A stretch of DNA of 64,000 nt from Nitrosomonas cryotolerans ATCC 49181 (GCF_900143275.1 NZ_FSRO01000001.1:1444116-1508115), one strand, 5' to 3'. Positions 8,402 through 17,963 are shown, numbered from the stretch's first letter. The notes: generated by a model not told the origin, from the letters alone. Translations and numbers: made by a program.

Positions 8402-9778
8402 ATGAGGAATGACGAACAAGGGTTATGTCAGGAAATCGATAATAAAGATGAGCCATTAATGCGCATATCGGGGCAATCTGATTTTAGGAAACGGAAACAG
8501 AGCTTGAACCTCGGTGTTATGTTGGCGTTAGCGCTGGTCATTGGATGGACGGTATGGCTGCCCGGGGCACACGCTGACTTTGCGGATAATCATGTCAGAA
8601 TGGGTGATGCCCGGGTGGGCTTTGATGGCTATAAGCTCAGAGCAGAGCTCGATGATACTCGATGGATAACGCTTGGTGCCGGGTATCGTGGATCAGGTCT
8701 GTGGGCCCAAAATCGATCAGGTCATTACAGAGACCGTTTTAGTACGGATAATGCGCGTCTCTATCTTAATGGTCAAATACATAAGTATTTTAAATTCGAA
8801 GTGAATACTGAATGTTTTTTCTGTAACAATACGGATTCAGGCGATAGTCCCAAGATGTTATACAGTATCCTCGACGCAGTAGGGAAATTTGAATATAACC
8901 GATATTTTAATATCTGGGGTGGCCGCATGTTAGTGCCAACCGAACGGGGTGAATTGAATGGTCCTTTTTATCATGCCACTCATGATGGGTTTAAAACGCC
9001 CTTTTTTTCACAGGACTTTAGTACTAAATTCGGTAATGGCGGCGCGGGTCGCTATGGCCGTGATGATGGCGGAACGCTTTGGGGTAACCTTGAACCTGGC
9101 TTTATTCCAGGCATACTGGGCTATGCCGTAGGAATTTATAGAGGATTGGAATCAAGATCGAACGCGGGACCCAATCAACATGACAATGTCTTGTGGGCCG
9201 GCCGGGTTACTTATAATTTTCTAAATCCCGAGCATAATCCGGGCTATTACACGAGTGGCACTTACTTTGGAAAAGCCGGAGATATTCTGGCGCTTGCATT
9301 CGGTTTTTCATTTCAAGAAAATGGCGCGGGTTCACTCGCTAATCGTAGCGACTTTCTGGGCCTTGTGGGCGACATTCTATTTGAAAAAGTCATGCCCGAG
9401 AACAGAGGTGTTTTTACGCTCAATGGAGAATATAAGCAATTTTATGCGAATTATAATACGGCGGCATTTGCGGATCCGGATTGCTTTTGTATGTTTGATG
9501 GAAAATCATGGACCGTTACGGGGCTGTATTTGATACCTGTCAAAGTGGGTATTGGTCAATTTCAGCCTTATGGCCGGTTTACCAGCGTTCAGCCTGATAA
9601 CAGCAGTAATCGGGAAGAAATAGAAGGCGGTGTGAATTATGTGATTGATGGTTTTAATGCGCGTATATCAGCGTACTATCAACATGGTGATTTATTCACT
9701 AAAGGTTTGAATTATGCACCGGGCGCTATTGGCGATAAGGTGAATGTTTTTAAATTATCGTTTCAGCTGCAAATATAA
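8402..9778 (+). CDS. outer-membrane porin-like beta-barrel protein
   Basis: This 458-residue protein resembles the phosphate-selective porin O/P type fold: alternating strands, aromatic girdles, many Gly/Tyr/Asp residues and a last strand ending in the aromatic/hydrophobic pattern FKLSFQLQI. The N-terminal 40 residues are hydrophilic and precede a signal-peptide core (MLALALVIGWTVWLPGAHA), so the true start may be the internal ATG near 8459 or 8519, although AAAGGAG is well placed for 8402. Two cysteine pairs, CFFC (near residue 138) and CFC (near residue 362), are unusual in porins. The position between the metal importer and ureD suggests passage of urea, nickel or a chelate (inference). 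Confidence 0.75.
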   Translation: MRNDEQGLCQEIDNKDEPLMRISGQSDFRKRKQSLNLGVMLALALVIGWTVWLPGAHADFADNHVRMGDARVGFDGYKLRAELDDTRWITLGAGYRGSGLWAQNRSGHYRDRFSTDNARLYLNGQIHKYFKFEVNTECFFCNNTDSGDSPKMLYSILDAVGKFEYNRYFNIWGGRMLVPTERGELNGPFYHATHDGFKTPFFSQDFSTKFGNGGAGRYGRDDGGTLWGNLEPGFIPGILGYAVGIYRGLESRSNAGPNQHDNVLWAGRVTYNFLNPEHNPGYYTSGTYFGKAGDILALAFGFSFQENGAGSLANRSDFLGLVGDILFEKVMPENRGVFTLNGEYKQFYANYNTAAFADPDCFCMFDGKSWTVTGLYLIPVKVGIGQFQPYGRFTSVQPDNSSNREEIEGGVNYVIDGFNARISAYYQHGDLFTKGLNYAPGAIGDKVNVFKLSFQLQI

Positions 9779-10143
9779 AAAATTTATTAAGTTTGAGCCC
9801 ATCACGAGCCAGGTTTTCTGTTTAATTTAATTGGAATCCTGGCTGTTCTGATTGTCATGCAAAATATAAACAGTGTACGTTGCATGTACCGATGAACGTA
9901 CTCTCGATTATCCTGCAGTATATTGAATCTCTGCTATTCACCTATGATGTAAGAAAAAAAAGAAAATTTTCATACATTTTCCCCTGTAACTTTCTGTATA
10001 TTCACTATTTACTTTGCATAAAATCAAGTGTAACTTTAAGTCACATTTGAAGACAGTTGGTCGGTATTATCTTTCTTGGTCGATATTATCCTTCAATCTC
10101 GGAGGCGTCATACGATTAGATTACTCAATTAAAATCATACAAA
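9779..10143. other. intergenic region upstream of ureD with tandem repeat
   Basis: The stretch separates the porin from the urease operon and contains no gene. It must hold the urease promoter and includes a 19-bp tandem repeat (10057-10094), described separately. Confidence 0.5.
10057..10094 (+). repeat. 19-bp tandem direct repeat ahead of ureD
   Basis: TTGGTCGGTATTATCTTTC (10057-10075) is followed at once by TTGGTCGATATTATCCTTC (10076-10094), 17 of 19 bases identical. It ends 49 bp before the ureD start. Tandem half-sites at this distance often bind a transcription factor. The factor is unknown. Confidence 0.6.
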
Positions 10144-11088
10144 ATGAATTCAACTTTCAATGACAGCGCCTTTTCCTCTTGGGGAAATTCAACTGTATCT
10201 ACAGATCATTTATTCGTGCAAAAAAAACCTACGGAGCCGATATCCAGCTTGCCTGTGGATTCGGCAATGCAAGCAAGGCTATCTCTAAAATTTAAAGAAG
10301 ACAACGGAGTCACCAGACTGGTAGGGCGCGATCATTTCGGTCAGTTATATGTGCAAAAGCCTTTTTATCCGGAAGGTTCCGAAATGTGTCAGGTAGTTAT
10401 TGTGCATCCACCGGGTGGTGTAGTCGGGGGGGATGAGTTAAAAATTGTGAGCCAGGTGGGGGCTGCTGCAAAGACACAGATGACGACGCCTGGTGCAGCG
10501 AAATGGTACAAGGGCAATAATCGTATTTCACGACAGCAGGTAAGACACGATGTTGAGACAGGCGGGTCACTGGAGTGGTTACCTCAGGAAAGCATATTTT
10601 TTAATCAGGCACATGTGGAATTGGATCATTGCGTTACGTTAGCAAAAGAATCCACCTATATCGGTTGTGAAATTTTATGTTTTGGCCGTACTGCATCGGG
10701 TGAATCATTTGATGAGGGAGAAATTAAGCAGCGTACCAGTATTCGCCGTGCTGACAAGTTAATCTGGTTTGAACAGCTTCGATTATCAGGTGGAAGCAGG
10801 GCTATGAGTGGTCCGCTCATGCTTGCTGGTAAGACAGTTTGCGCAACATTGATCGCTGTAGGAGAGGCCATACCGCCTGCATTAATTACTTCCATGCGGG
10901 AAGAAGCGAGTGTCATTGCGGGTGGGATCGGTGATTTTGGTGTCACACAATTAAAATCGGTCGTAGTGGTTCGTTACCTGGGAAACTCGAGCGAAATAGC
11001 GCGACGGATAATGCTTCGCACATGGGGAGTCTTGCGTCCAGCGATGCTGGGGCGTCAGGCGATTGTGCCGCGCATGTGGAATACTTAG
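10144..11088 (+). CDS. ureD: urease accessory protein UreD (UreH)
   Basis: UreD binds the urease apoenzyme and, with UreF and UreG, carries nickel into the active site. The 314-residue length fits. Family motifs include LVGRDHFGQLYVQKPFYPEG, VIVHPPGGVVGGDEL and TTPGAAKWYKG, followed by LEWLPQESIFFN. It is the first gene of ureDABC(E)FG, with a 128-bp gap before ureA. The start was taken as the ATG at 10144; no strong Shine-Dalgarno is visible there. Confidence 0.95.
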   Translation: MNSTFNDSAFSSWGNSTVSTDHLFVQKKPTEPISSLPVDSAMQARLSLKFKEDNGVTRLVGRDHFGQLYVQKPFYPEGSEMCQVVIVHPPGGVVGGDELKIVSQVGAAAKTQMTTPGAAKWYKGNNRISRQQVRHDVETGGSLEWLPQESIFFNQAHVELDHCVTLAKESTYIGCEILCFGRTASGESFDEGEIKQRTSIRRADKLIWFEQLRLSGGSRAMSGPLMLAGKTVCATLIAVGEAIPPALITSMREEASVIAGGIGDFGVTQLKSVVVVRYLGNSSEIARRIMLRTWGVLRPAMLGRQAIVPRMWNT

Positions 11089-11216
11089 GTGGAAATATGA
11101 TAGCGGATTCACTTAAGAATAAGCATAAATACACTGTATCGGCAAGGAATATGCGTATCGGGTGTTGAGACCCTAGAATTGAGCTATTAATTTATTTACT
11201 TATTGAGGAGAGAACG

Positions 11217-11519
11217 ATGGATTTAACCCCAAGGGAAAAAGACAAACTTCAGATATTTACTGCCGGATTACTTGCAGAAAGACGTAAGGCACGTGGCTTG
11301 CAGCTGAACTATCCAGAAGCAGTGGCATTGATTACCTGTGCAATATTGGAAGGCGCACGTGACGGACATACGGTTGCGGAATTGATGGCAGAGGGTACAA
11401 AAATTTTGACTCGTGCTGATGTTATGGAGGGTATCCCAGAGATGATTCCCGACATTCAGGTAGAAGCTACTTTTCCGGACGGTACTAAGCTGGTAACTGT
11501 TCACAATCCAATTCCTTAA
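11217..11519 (+). CDS. ureA: urease gamma subunit UreA
   Basis: This is the smallest urease subunit, 100 residues as usual. It begins [24 protein letters not shown] and contains [19 protein letters not shown], both diagnostic of gamma urease. It packs against the alpha and beta subunits in the (abc)3 trimer. A good ribosome site, TTGAGGAGAG, lies 6 bp upstream. ureB follows after 16 bp. Confidence 0.97.
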   Translation: MDLTPREKDKLQIFTAGLLAERRKARGLQLNYPEAVALITCAILEGARDGHTVAELMAEGTKILTRADVMEGIPEMIPDIQVEATFPDGTKLVTVHNPIP

Positions 11520-11535
11520 GCATCAGGAGATTATC

Positions 11536-11877
11536 ATGAGTGCAGCAAGTAGAGGTAGTAGAGAAGAAATGATTCCCGGAGAAATGATCGTTAAACCTGG
11601 AGAGATTGAACTGAATGTAGGTCGCAAGACCAAAACGATTAAGGTGTCCAATAGTGGCGATAGACCCATACAGATTGGATCTCATTTTCATTTTTACGAG
11701 GTGAACTCTGCGTTAAGTTTTGATCGTGAGGCGGCTTATGGTATGCGGCTGAATATCATGTCAGGAACAGCGGTACGTTTTGAACCGGGTCAGGAACGGA
11801 CTGTTGAACTGGTTGAGCTCGCAGGAGATAGGATCGTATATGGGTTTAACCAAAAGGTAATGGGTAAACTTAAATAA
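11536..11877 (+). CDS. ureB: urease beta subunit UreB
   Basis: The 113-residue beta subunit has the characteristic segments [31 protein letters not shown] and [10 protein letters not shown]. The N-terminus is extended by about ten residues ([11 protein letters not shown]). It is a separate polypeptide from UreA, as in most bacteria. The ribosome site is AGGAG at about 11525, and ureC begins 35 bp downstream. Confidence 0.97.
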   Translation: MSAASRGSREEMIPGEMIVKPGEIELNVGRKTKTIKVSNSGDRPIQIGSHFHFYEVNSALSFDREAAYGMRLNIMSGTAVRFEPGQERTVELVELAGDRIVYGFNQKVMGKLK

Positions 11878-11912
11878 TTAAATATCCATTCAGCACTTAT
11901 AAGGAGTAGAAA

Positions 11913-13619
11913 ATGAGCTTTAAAATTTCTCGTCAGGCCTATGCTGAAATGATGGGACCCACTACCGGGGATCGTGTTCGTCTAGCTGATACCGAATTAT
12001 TCATAGAAATTGAAAAAGACTTCACTGTTTACGGTGAAGAAGTAAAATTTGGCGGCGGTAAAGTCATTCGTGATGGTATGGGCCAGTCACAGCGCAATCA
12101 TGCTGATGTCATGGATACTGTCATCACTAATGCCACTATTGTGGATCATTGGGGTATCGTAAAAGCGGATATTGGTTTGAAAAATGGAAAAATTGCCGCC
12201 ATTGGTAAAGCCGGAAACCCTGATGTTCAACCCAATGTCACTATGGTGATTGGTGCCGCAACTGAAATCATTGCCGGTGAAGGTCAGATTGTCACAGCGG
12301 GTGCGCTTGATGTCCATGTTCATTTCATTTGTCCGCAGCAGGAAGAAGATGCGATGATGAGTGGTATTACCACCATGTTGGGTGGTGGTACTGGTCCGGC
12401 TGTAGGCACAGCGGCAACCACTTGTACACCAGGACCGTGGCATATTCATTCAATGCTTAAAGCATCAGATGGCATGGTAATGAATACGGGTTTTTTTGGT
12501 AAAGGGAATGTGAGTGTGCCCACTCCTAATGAGGAGCAGGTGCTTGCTGGTGCATGTGGCTTGAAACTACATGAGGACTGGGGTAGTACATATGCTGCTA
12601 TAGACAACTGCCTGAATGTCGCAGATAAATATGATGTTCAAGTTGCTATTCATACGGATACGATTAATGAAGGTGGCTATCTAGAGAATACGATTGCTGC
12701 ATTTAAAGACCGGACTATCCACACTTTTCATACAGAGGGTGCGGGCGGAGGACATGCCCCGGATATTATGGCTGTAGTAGGACAGGATAATGTCTTGCCA
12801 TCATCAACCAATCCCACTCGACCTTATACTCGTAATACGTTGGATGAGCATCTGGATATGTTGATGGTTTGCCATCATCTGAATGCCAGTATCCCCGAAG
12901 ATATCTCTTTCGCAGAATCACGTATTCGCAAGGAAACCATTGCCGCCGAAGATATTTTACATGATATCGGCGCCATTTCGATGATGTCATCGGATGCGCA
13001 GGCGATGGGCCGTATCGGTGAAGTCGTGATGCGCACTTGGCAGACTGCGCATAAAATGAAGATACAACGTGGCTCCTTGCAGGAAGATTCTTCTAGAAAC
13101 GACAATTTCCGCGTAAAACGCTATATTGCCAAATATACAATCAACCCTGCTATTACACATGGCGTTTCACACGCGATCGGTTCGATTGAAGTGGGTAAAT
13201 ATGCTGACCTGGTTTTGTGGAATCCTGCTTTTTTTGGTGCAAAACCGACCGTGATTCTGAAAGGAGGCATGATTGCAGCCGCTTTGATGGGTGATCCGAA
13301 TGCATCGATTCCGACTCCACAGCCTGTGCACTATCGATATATGTTTGGTGGGTACGGTTCAGCGATCAATTTATCGTGTTTTACGTTTGCTTCCAAAGCT
13401 TCTATTGCAGCGGGCCTGGTTGATCAGCTTAAACTGGGTAAACAGGTCATCCCAGTTAAGGATACTCGGAATCTACGTAAGAAGGATATGATTCATAACG
13501 GAGCCACTCCGAAAATGGAGATTGATCCGGAGACGTACGAAGTGCGGGCAGATGGGGAGCTGTTAACATGTGGCCCAGCGGATACCTTGCCATTAACGCA
13601 ACGTTATTTCTTATTTTAA
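11913..13619 (+). CDS. ureC: urease alpha (catalytic) subunit UreC
   Basis: UreC hydrolyses urea to ammonia and carbamate at a dinickel centre in the cytoplasm. The 568-residue length is standard. All nickel ligands are present: His135 and His137 (DVHVHF), the carbamylated Lys218 (LKLHEDWG), His247 (AIHTD), His273 ([10 protein letters not shown]) and Asp361 (SSDAQAMGR). The flap residues Cys320 and His321 (MVCHHLN) are also intact. The start follows AAGGAGTAGAAA. The product feeds ammonia to nitrification and CO2 to carbon fixation if the host is an ammonia oxidiser (inference). Confidence 0.98.
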   Translation: MSFKISRQAYAEMMGPTTGDRVRLADTELFIEIEKDFTVYGEEVKFGGGKVIRDGMGQSQRNHADVMDTVITNATIVDHWGIVKADIGLKNGKIAAIGKAGNPDVQPNVTMVIGAATEIIAGEGQIVTAGALDVHVHFICPQQEEDAMMSGITTMLGGGTGPAVGTAATTCTPGPWHIHSMLKASDGMVMNTGFFGKGNVSVPTPNEEQVLAGACGLKLHEDWGSTYAAIDNCLNVADKYDVQVAIHTDTINEGGYLENTIAAFKDRTIHTFHTEGAGGGHAPDIMAVVGQDNVLPSSTNPTRPYTRNTLDEHLDMLMVCHHLNASIPEDISFAESRIRKETIAAEDILHDIGAISMMSSDAQAMGRIGEVVMRTWQTAHKMKIQRGSLQEDSSRNDNFRVKRYIAKYTINPAITHGVSHAIGSIEVGKYADLVLWNPAFFGAKPTVILKGGMIAAALMGDPNASIPTPQPVHYRYMFGGYGSAINLSCFTFASKASIAAGLVDQLKLGKQVIPVKDTRNLRKKDMIHNGATPKMEIDPETYEVRADGELLTCGPADTLPLTQRYFLF

Positions 13620-13806
13620 TTAAGTCTTTTTAGTGATTTGGGACTGAATTTTTACGTGTGCTGGAAAAGTATACTATTGATTAATCCAGTCAATTTATCA
13701 ATTCATTCCTTATCGTGTTGTGGTCGCGATATTAAAGTTTTCTATTACTATAGTTAAGTTGTGAATCAATAACGGTGGCTATGAGACCGACTGATTTTTG
13801 AGGATT

Positions 13807-13962
13807 ATGATGCCTACGTTGAATGCTAAAACTATAGCTGGTTATCATGATGTGAATGGTAGTGGTTGCTGTGAAAGCAGTATTCGCAGTCATTCGTGTG
13901 ATGCGCTTGCTTTGATATTCGTGTGCCAACAGATTGATCGCACGATAAATTTGAAGTTATAG
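13807..13962 (+). pseudogene. decayed, internally deleted ureE remnant
   Basis: A 51-codon ORF sits between ureC and ureF, the usual place of ureE. Its start, MPTLNAKT, matches MLTLNTKV of the intact UreE (5 of 8 identical). Its residues 28-46, SHSCDALALIFVCQQIDRT, align without gaps to UreE 152-170, SHAHGPLAPIPVRQKIHRA (9 of 19 identical). The DNA of that part also aligns, with many transitions. UreE residues of about 9 to 137 are missing, and most histidines of the tail are replaced. It still has GAGG before the start, and its stop overlaps the AGGAGG ribosome site of ureF. It might still be translated, but it cannot be a working UreE. Confidence 0.78.
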
Positions 13963-13971
13963 GAGGAAGCA

Positions 13972-14649
13972 ATGCAAAGTATAGCGCTACTTCGCTTATT
14001 GCACCTGGCGAGTCCATCATTGCCTGTTGGTGCCTATACATACTCGCAAGGATTGGAGGCAGCTATCGAAATGGAGATGGTGAAAGATGAGGCCTCGGCG
14101 CGTGCCTGGATTGCTGAATCTTTGGCTGTAGTGGCTGACTTTGAAGCACCCATCCTGTGGCGATTATTACAAGGATTTTCAACGGGAGATTTGGCTGTAG
14201 TTACTCGCTGGACAGAGCGTTTTATTGCTGCCCGCGATACGATTGAGTTTCGCGCAGAAACCATTCAAATGGGATATTCTCTCGGCAAACTCGTGATGGA
14301 TTTAAAGATTGCAGACGAATCTTTATTAGGGCTGATGACGAATCAGCCAGAAATTCCATTACCTACGGCATTTGCTTGTGCTGCAGAAGCACTGGCTGTA
14401 CCGCATGAGGCTGCTTTGCTGGGTTACTTGTTTTCGATGATTGAGAATCAGGTACTTGTCTGCGTGAAATCCGTACCACTTGGACAAGTTTTAGGCCAAC
14501 GACTGTTACTTTCACTTCATTCGGAAATTGAAGCGGCTGCACATGGTGCGCAGCGGCTTGAGGATGATGAGCTGTCTAACTGGGCGCCTGGTTTATCTTT
14601 ATTGTCGATGCAGCATGAAGTGCAATATAGTCGGGTTTATCGATCTTGA
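13972..14649 (+). CDS. ureF: urease accessory protein UreF
   Basis: UreF is the GTPase-regulating partner of UreG and bridges UreD and UreG on the apoenzyme. The 225-residue protein begins LLRLLHLASPSLPVGAYTYSQGLEAAIE, the family signature, and continues with LPTAFACAAEALAV. The ribosome site AGGAGG overlaps the stop of the ureE remnant 9 bp upstream. Its stop codon abuts the first ATG of ureG. Confidence 0.96.
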   Translation: MQSIALLRLLHLASPSLPVGAYTYSQGLEAAIEMEMVKDEASARAWIAESLAVVADFEAPILWRLLQGFSTGDLAVVTRWTERFIAARDTIEFRAETIQMGYSLGKLVMDLKIADESLLGLMTNQPEIPLPTAFACAAEALAVPHEAALLGYLFSMIENQVLVCVKSVPLGQVLGQRLLLSLHSEIEAAAHGAQRLEDDELSNWAPGLSLLSMQHEVQYSRVYRS

Positions 14650-15300
14650 ATGATTTTATCGGAATCTAATATGAAAAAAACATCGAATCCTTTGCGTGTT
14701 GGCATAGGCGGCCCAGTCGGTTCTGGCAAGACTGCTTTATGTGAGGTACTCAGTAAGAAGATGCGTGGTCGTTATGAAATGGCGGTGATTACTAATGATA
14801 TTTATACCAAAGAAGATCTGGAAATCCTGTTGCGCGCTGATGCGTTACCAGCCGAGCGCTTGATGGGGGTTGAAACAGGTGGTTGTCCGCATACTGCAAT
14901 CAGGGAGGATGCATCAATCAATCTGGAAGCCATTTCGCGCATGAGTGCGGATTTTCCCAATCTTGATCTTATTTTGATCGAATCGGGGGGTGATAATCTT
15001 GCGTCCACATTCAGTCCGGAACTTTCCGATCTGACTATTTATGTCATTGATGTCGCTGCAGGCGAGAAAATACCGCGTAAAGGCGGACCCGGCATTACGC
15101 GTTCGGCATTGCTTGTCATTAATAAGATCGATCTGGCTCCACATGTTGGCGCGGATCTGAGCGTGATGGAACGTGATGCGAAAAGAATGCGTGGTGAGCG
15201 TCCCTTTGTTTTTACCAACATGCGTACAGGAGAAGGAGTGCAGGCAGTTATTGATTTTATTGTTAAGCAGGGTTTGCTGGAAGAAATGAAAACGCAGTAA
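14650..15300 (+). CDS. ureG: urease accessory GTPase UreG
   Basis: UreG is a SIMIBI-class GTPase that delivers nickel during urease maturation. It has the P-loop [10 protein letters not shown] (about residues 20-29), the nickel-binding CPH motif in [30 protein letters not shown] and the guanine-recognition NKID. An alternative start is the ATG at 14671 ([14 protein letters not shown]), which gives a more usual N-terminus. The first ATG directly follows the ureF stop, so coupling is likely. Confidence 0.96.
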   Translation: MILSESNMKKTSNPLRVGIGGPVGSGKTALCEVLSKKMRGRYEMAVITNDIYTKEDLEILLRADALPAERLMGVETGGCPHTAIREDASINLEAISRMSADFPNLDLILIESGGDNLASTFSPELSDLTIYVIDVAAGEKIPRKGGPGITRSALLVINKIDLAPHVGADLSVMERDAKRMRGERPFVFTNMRTGEGVQAVIDFIVKQGLLEEMKTQ

Positions 15301-15449
15301 CGCTACTGAATATTTGGCTTTAGTCTATCCCAGGCATGTTAAGAAAAGCATGATGGCTATCCGAGGTTTTAGTAAATTCGGATGTTTTTAAATAATCAGG
15401 CATAACAACCTGTTATCTCTAAGTAAAAGCTTCTTTGGAGGTGATTAAA

Positions 15450-16442
15450 ATGGAATGGTCACTGACAGTGGATAAGGCGTTGCCGCGTCCTGTGCGTGTA
15501 ATTTTAAGGGGAGTGGGGCAGGTATTCTTTTGTGGTAATGCAGTGACAGGCCTGATCTTCCTGATAGCACTCTTTATTGGTGGTCTTGTAGCGGGCCTGG
15601 CTGCGACGATTGGTGTCGTAACGAGTACTATTACCGCTTACCTCCTGGGCTTCTCTGAAGATGATATTGATGCAGGATTGTATGGATTTAACGGCACGTT
15701 GGTTGGACCCTGCTTATTTTTATTTCTTGAATACTCACCTCAACTGTGGCTGTATGTCATATTGGCCGCTATATTATCAAGTGTCGTATTGGCTGCTTTG
15801 ATCAGGATTCTGACTCCCTATAGGATTCCTGCCTCTACATCTCCGTTTGTGCTGACCTGCTGGATGTTCATGGTTGCGGTTTATTCCTTTGATAAGTTTA
15901 CGCCTGGTCCTGTTCTGCCAACACCAGAGATTCCCTCAATAGTAGCAGGTATGGGGGGGCTTTCAATCGAAGCATGGTTTACAGTCTGGACAGATGATAC
16001 GGTTAAAATGTGGTATACCGCATTAACAAAAGGCATTGCTGAAGTCATGTTTGCGGATAATATTCTTGTCGGGATTCTGTTCTTGATTGGTATTGCGATC
16101 ACTTCATGGCGTGGCGCTTTTATGGCTCTTTGCGGGACTGTTGTGGGGGTTGTCGTTCCTGTCGTTTTAGGGGCAAATCAGAATCTGATTGAGATGGGAT
16201 TGTATGCATTCAATCCGGTTTTGACAATGATGGCGATAGGATGGGTTTTTCTTAAGCCTACGAAGAAAAGTGCTATTCTGGCGTTATTGGCAGGTATTTT
16301 AACCGTAGTCTGCCAAGCTGGCCTGGCTAATTTTCTAGCCCCAATCGGTTTACCTACACTTACTTTTCCATTTGTTTTGGTTATGTGGATGTTTTTATTT
16401 GCAGCAGGCATGTCTAAATACTGGTCGGAACCTAAAATTTAA
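15450..16442 (+). CDS. urea transporter, UT family channel
   Basis: This is an integral membrane protein of 330 residues with about ten hydrophobic segments and the internal twofold repeat of UT-type urea channels: VFFCGNAVTGLIFLIALF with LYGFNGTLVGPCLF in the first half, and VMFADNILVGILFLIGIA with LYAFNPVLTMMAIG in the second. A TTG 15 bp upstream is also in frame, but the ATG at 15450 has a strong ribosome site GGAGGTGAT. Its place at the end of the urease operon supports a role in urea uptake. Confidence 0.93.
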   Translation: MEWSLTVDKALPRPVRVILRGVGQVFFCGNAVTGLIFLIALFIGGLVAGLAATIGVVTSTITAYLLGFSEDDIDAGLYGFNGTLVGPCLFLFLEYSPQLWLYVILAAILSSVVLAALIRILTPYRIPASTSPFVLTCWMFMVAVYSFDKFTPGPVLPTPEIPSIVAGMGGLSIEAWFTVWTDDTVKMWYTALTKGIAEVMFADNILVGILFLIGIAITSWRGAFMALCGTVVGVVVPVVLGANQNLIEMGLYAFNPVLTMMAIGWVFLKPTKKSAILALLAGILTVVCQAGLANFLAPIGLPTLTFPFVLVMWMFLFAAGMSKYWSEPKI

Positions 16443-16506
16443 TTGCGTCAAATTGACATAAAAACGACAATGGGCGATCAGGCATCAAGCGATAGAATCT
16501 CATAGG

Positions 16507-17274
16507 TTACGCTACTAGCTCGACGATACCGGTTTCCAAGCTGTATATGCCACCAACGACAAGCAGTCTTTTCTCTGTTACTAGTTTACTGAGAATCGGC
16601 GTTTGCTTTTTTAATTCTCGTGCATTTAGAATGACATTCATTTTGACCACATTGTAGTAGCGATCACCAGACATAAACATGGATATTCTTTCCGCCGCTC
16701 TGACTGCAGGCGCTAGTGCACTGGACATGGTTTGGATATGGCCGGGAAACTGTTCATTATTATCTGAGGCATTGATTGCTGCCTTAATAGCGCCACAGCT
16801 CTCATGACCGAGTACCATAATCAGTGGCGTATGCAGTATCGCTGCAGCATATTCAAGAGTGGCTACGAAATCTGTAGTGAGATAATTCCCGGCGACACGT
16901 GCTACAAATAGATCACCTAATTGTTCATCAAAGCAAAATTCTGGACTGACTCTAGAATCGGAGCAACTTAGAATACAGGCATAAGGGTTTTGTCCTTTTA
17001 TCAGGGATGCACTTTGAAGATTAAAATCCATTGGAGTAGACTGTCCGGCAATATAACGTTTGTTACCTGCCATTAGTCGTTCTAGAGCTGCATCGGGCGT
17101 TAGTATGTTTTCCGGCAGTGCTGGCGTCTTGATTGCTCCAGAAGCGGCGATCAGCTTTTCTACCGTTACAGTAGCACCTAAACCGAATGTAGAAGTTGCT
17201 GCCAGTTTCAAGAATGAGCGCCTCTGTCGTATTGGTTGTTGATGTTTTCTGGTTGGGTCATCTGTATCGCACAT
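16507..17274 (-). CDS. beta-carbonic anhydrase with Tat signal peptide
   Basis: The enzyme interconverts CO2 and bicarbonate. Zinc ligands and the catalytic dyad are visible: CSDSR (Cys104, Asp106, Arg108) and GHESCG (His157, Cys160). The N-terminus carries a twin-arginine signal, RQRRSFLKLA, followed by a hydrophobic stretch, which predicts export to the periplasm in folded form. The start at 17274 was chosen because GGGAGCTGAAA precedes it; an upstream in-frame ATG would overlap nikR. The gene is convergent with the urea channel and just downstream of nikR, suggesting a link between urea-derived CO2 and periplasmic bicarbonate (inference). Confidence 0.92.
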   Translation of the reverse strand: MCDTDDPTRKHQQPIRQRRSFLKLAATSTFGLGATVTVEKLIAASGAIKTPALPENILTPDAALERLMAGNKRYIAGQSTPMDFNLQSASLIKGQNPYACILSCSDSRVSPEFCFDEQLGDLFVARVAGNYLTTDFVATLEYAAAILHTPLIMVLGHESCGAIKAAINASDNNEQFPGHIQTMSSALAPAVRAAERISMFMSGDRYYNVVKMNVILNARELKKQTPILSKLVTEKRLLVVGGIYSLETGIVELVA

Positions 17275-17302
17275 TTTCAGCTCCCATTTATCGAATAAAG
17301 CG

Positions 17303-17764
17303 TTAAGTGAGTGGATTACTGTGAGCATGTGGCAGCGATGCAGGTGAGAGCTGCTCTTGAGTAATTTTTACGGGTACCATATACAATTTACCGTGTCGTA
17401 CACCGCGTGTAGCAATAACCTGATTGGCAAAATTGGTGACGTCTTGAATCATTCCGCGCAAGACAGTGACTTCCAGGCAGTGATCATGATCCATATGTAT
17501 ATGCATGCTGGATAAGGTAAGATCGTGATGGCTATGTTGAATAGAGGTAATGCGACTGGCTAAGTCACTTTGATGATGATCGTATATATAACTGAGCGTG
17601 GCAACGCAGTAACCTTCATGTTTTTTTTCCTGACGCTCGATTTCCAGTTGTTCGCGTATCAGATCTCGTATTGCTTCTGAACGATTGGTGTAGCCGCGTG
17701 CTCGTATTAGATCATCAAACTGTTTAGACAAATGGTTGTCTAGAGAAATCGTAAAGCGTTCCAT
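17303..17764 (-). CDS. nikR: nickel-responsive regulator NikR
   Basis: NikR is a ribbon-helix-helix repressor that senses nickel. The N-terminal DNA-binding part is MERFTISLDNHLSKQFDDLI with GYTNRSEAIRDLIREQL. The high-affinity nickel site is complete: His77, His88, His90 and Cys96 (SMHIHMDHDHCLE). An upstream in-frame ATG at 17794 adds ten His-rich residues and cannot be excluded. It lies between the TonB receptor and carbonic anhydrase genes, all on the minus strand, and most likely controls nickel uptake or urease genes nearby. Confidence 0.93.
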   Translation of the reverse strand: MERFTISLDNHLSKQFDDLIRARGYTNRSEAIRDLIREQLEIERQEKKHEGYCVATLSYIYDHHQSDLASRITSIQHSHHDLTLSSMHIHMDHDHCLEVTVLRGMIQDVTNFANQVIATRGVRHGKLYMVPVKITQEQLSPASLPHAHSNPLT

Positions 17765-17943
17765 ATTTTTCTGCTCATGAAAGTGATCATGCATAAAATC
17801 CGCAATAAATATTTAATGCTCGCTTTTACATTTTAATTTACGTTTTATTTCAGCGGTAATTATTATTGATCGTGCAATAATTTGATCATGCAGCAATAGA
17901 ATAGTTGCAGTCATTATTTGATTTATATAAAAAGCTTGTTGAG

Positions 17944-17963
17944 TCATATGATATTTTATATGA
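17944..17963. promoter_or_regulatory. 20-bp inverted repeat upstream of nikR
   Basis: TCATAT-GATATTTT-ATATGA is a perfect 6-bp inverted repeat in the 306-bp gap between the TonB receptor gene and nikR, about 180 bp before the nikR start. It could be an operator. It differs from the E. coli NikR consensus in sequence and in spacing. Confidence 0.3.

Noticed and set aside
17275..17328. Longer start for the carbonic anhydrase
   Set aside because: It would overlap nikR and put 18 extra residues before the Tat signal; the ATG at 17274 has a ribosome site.
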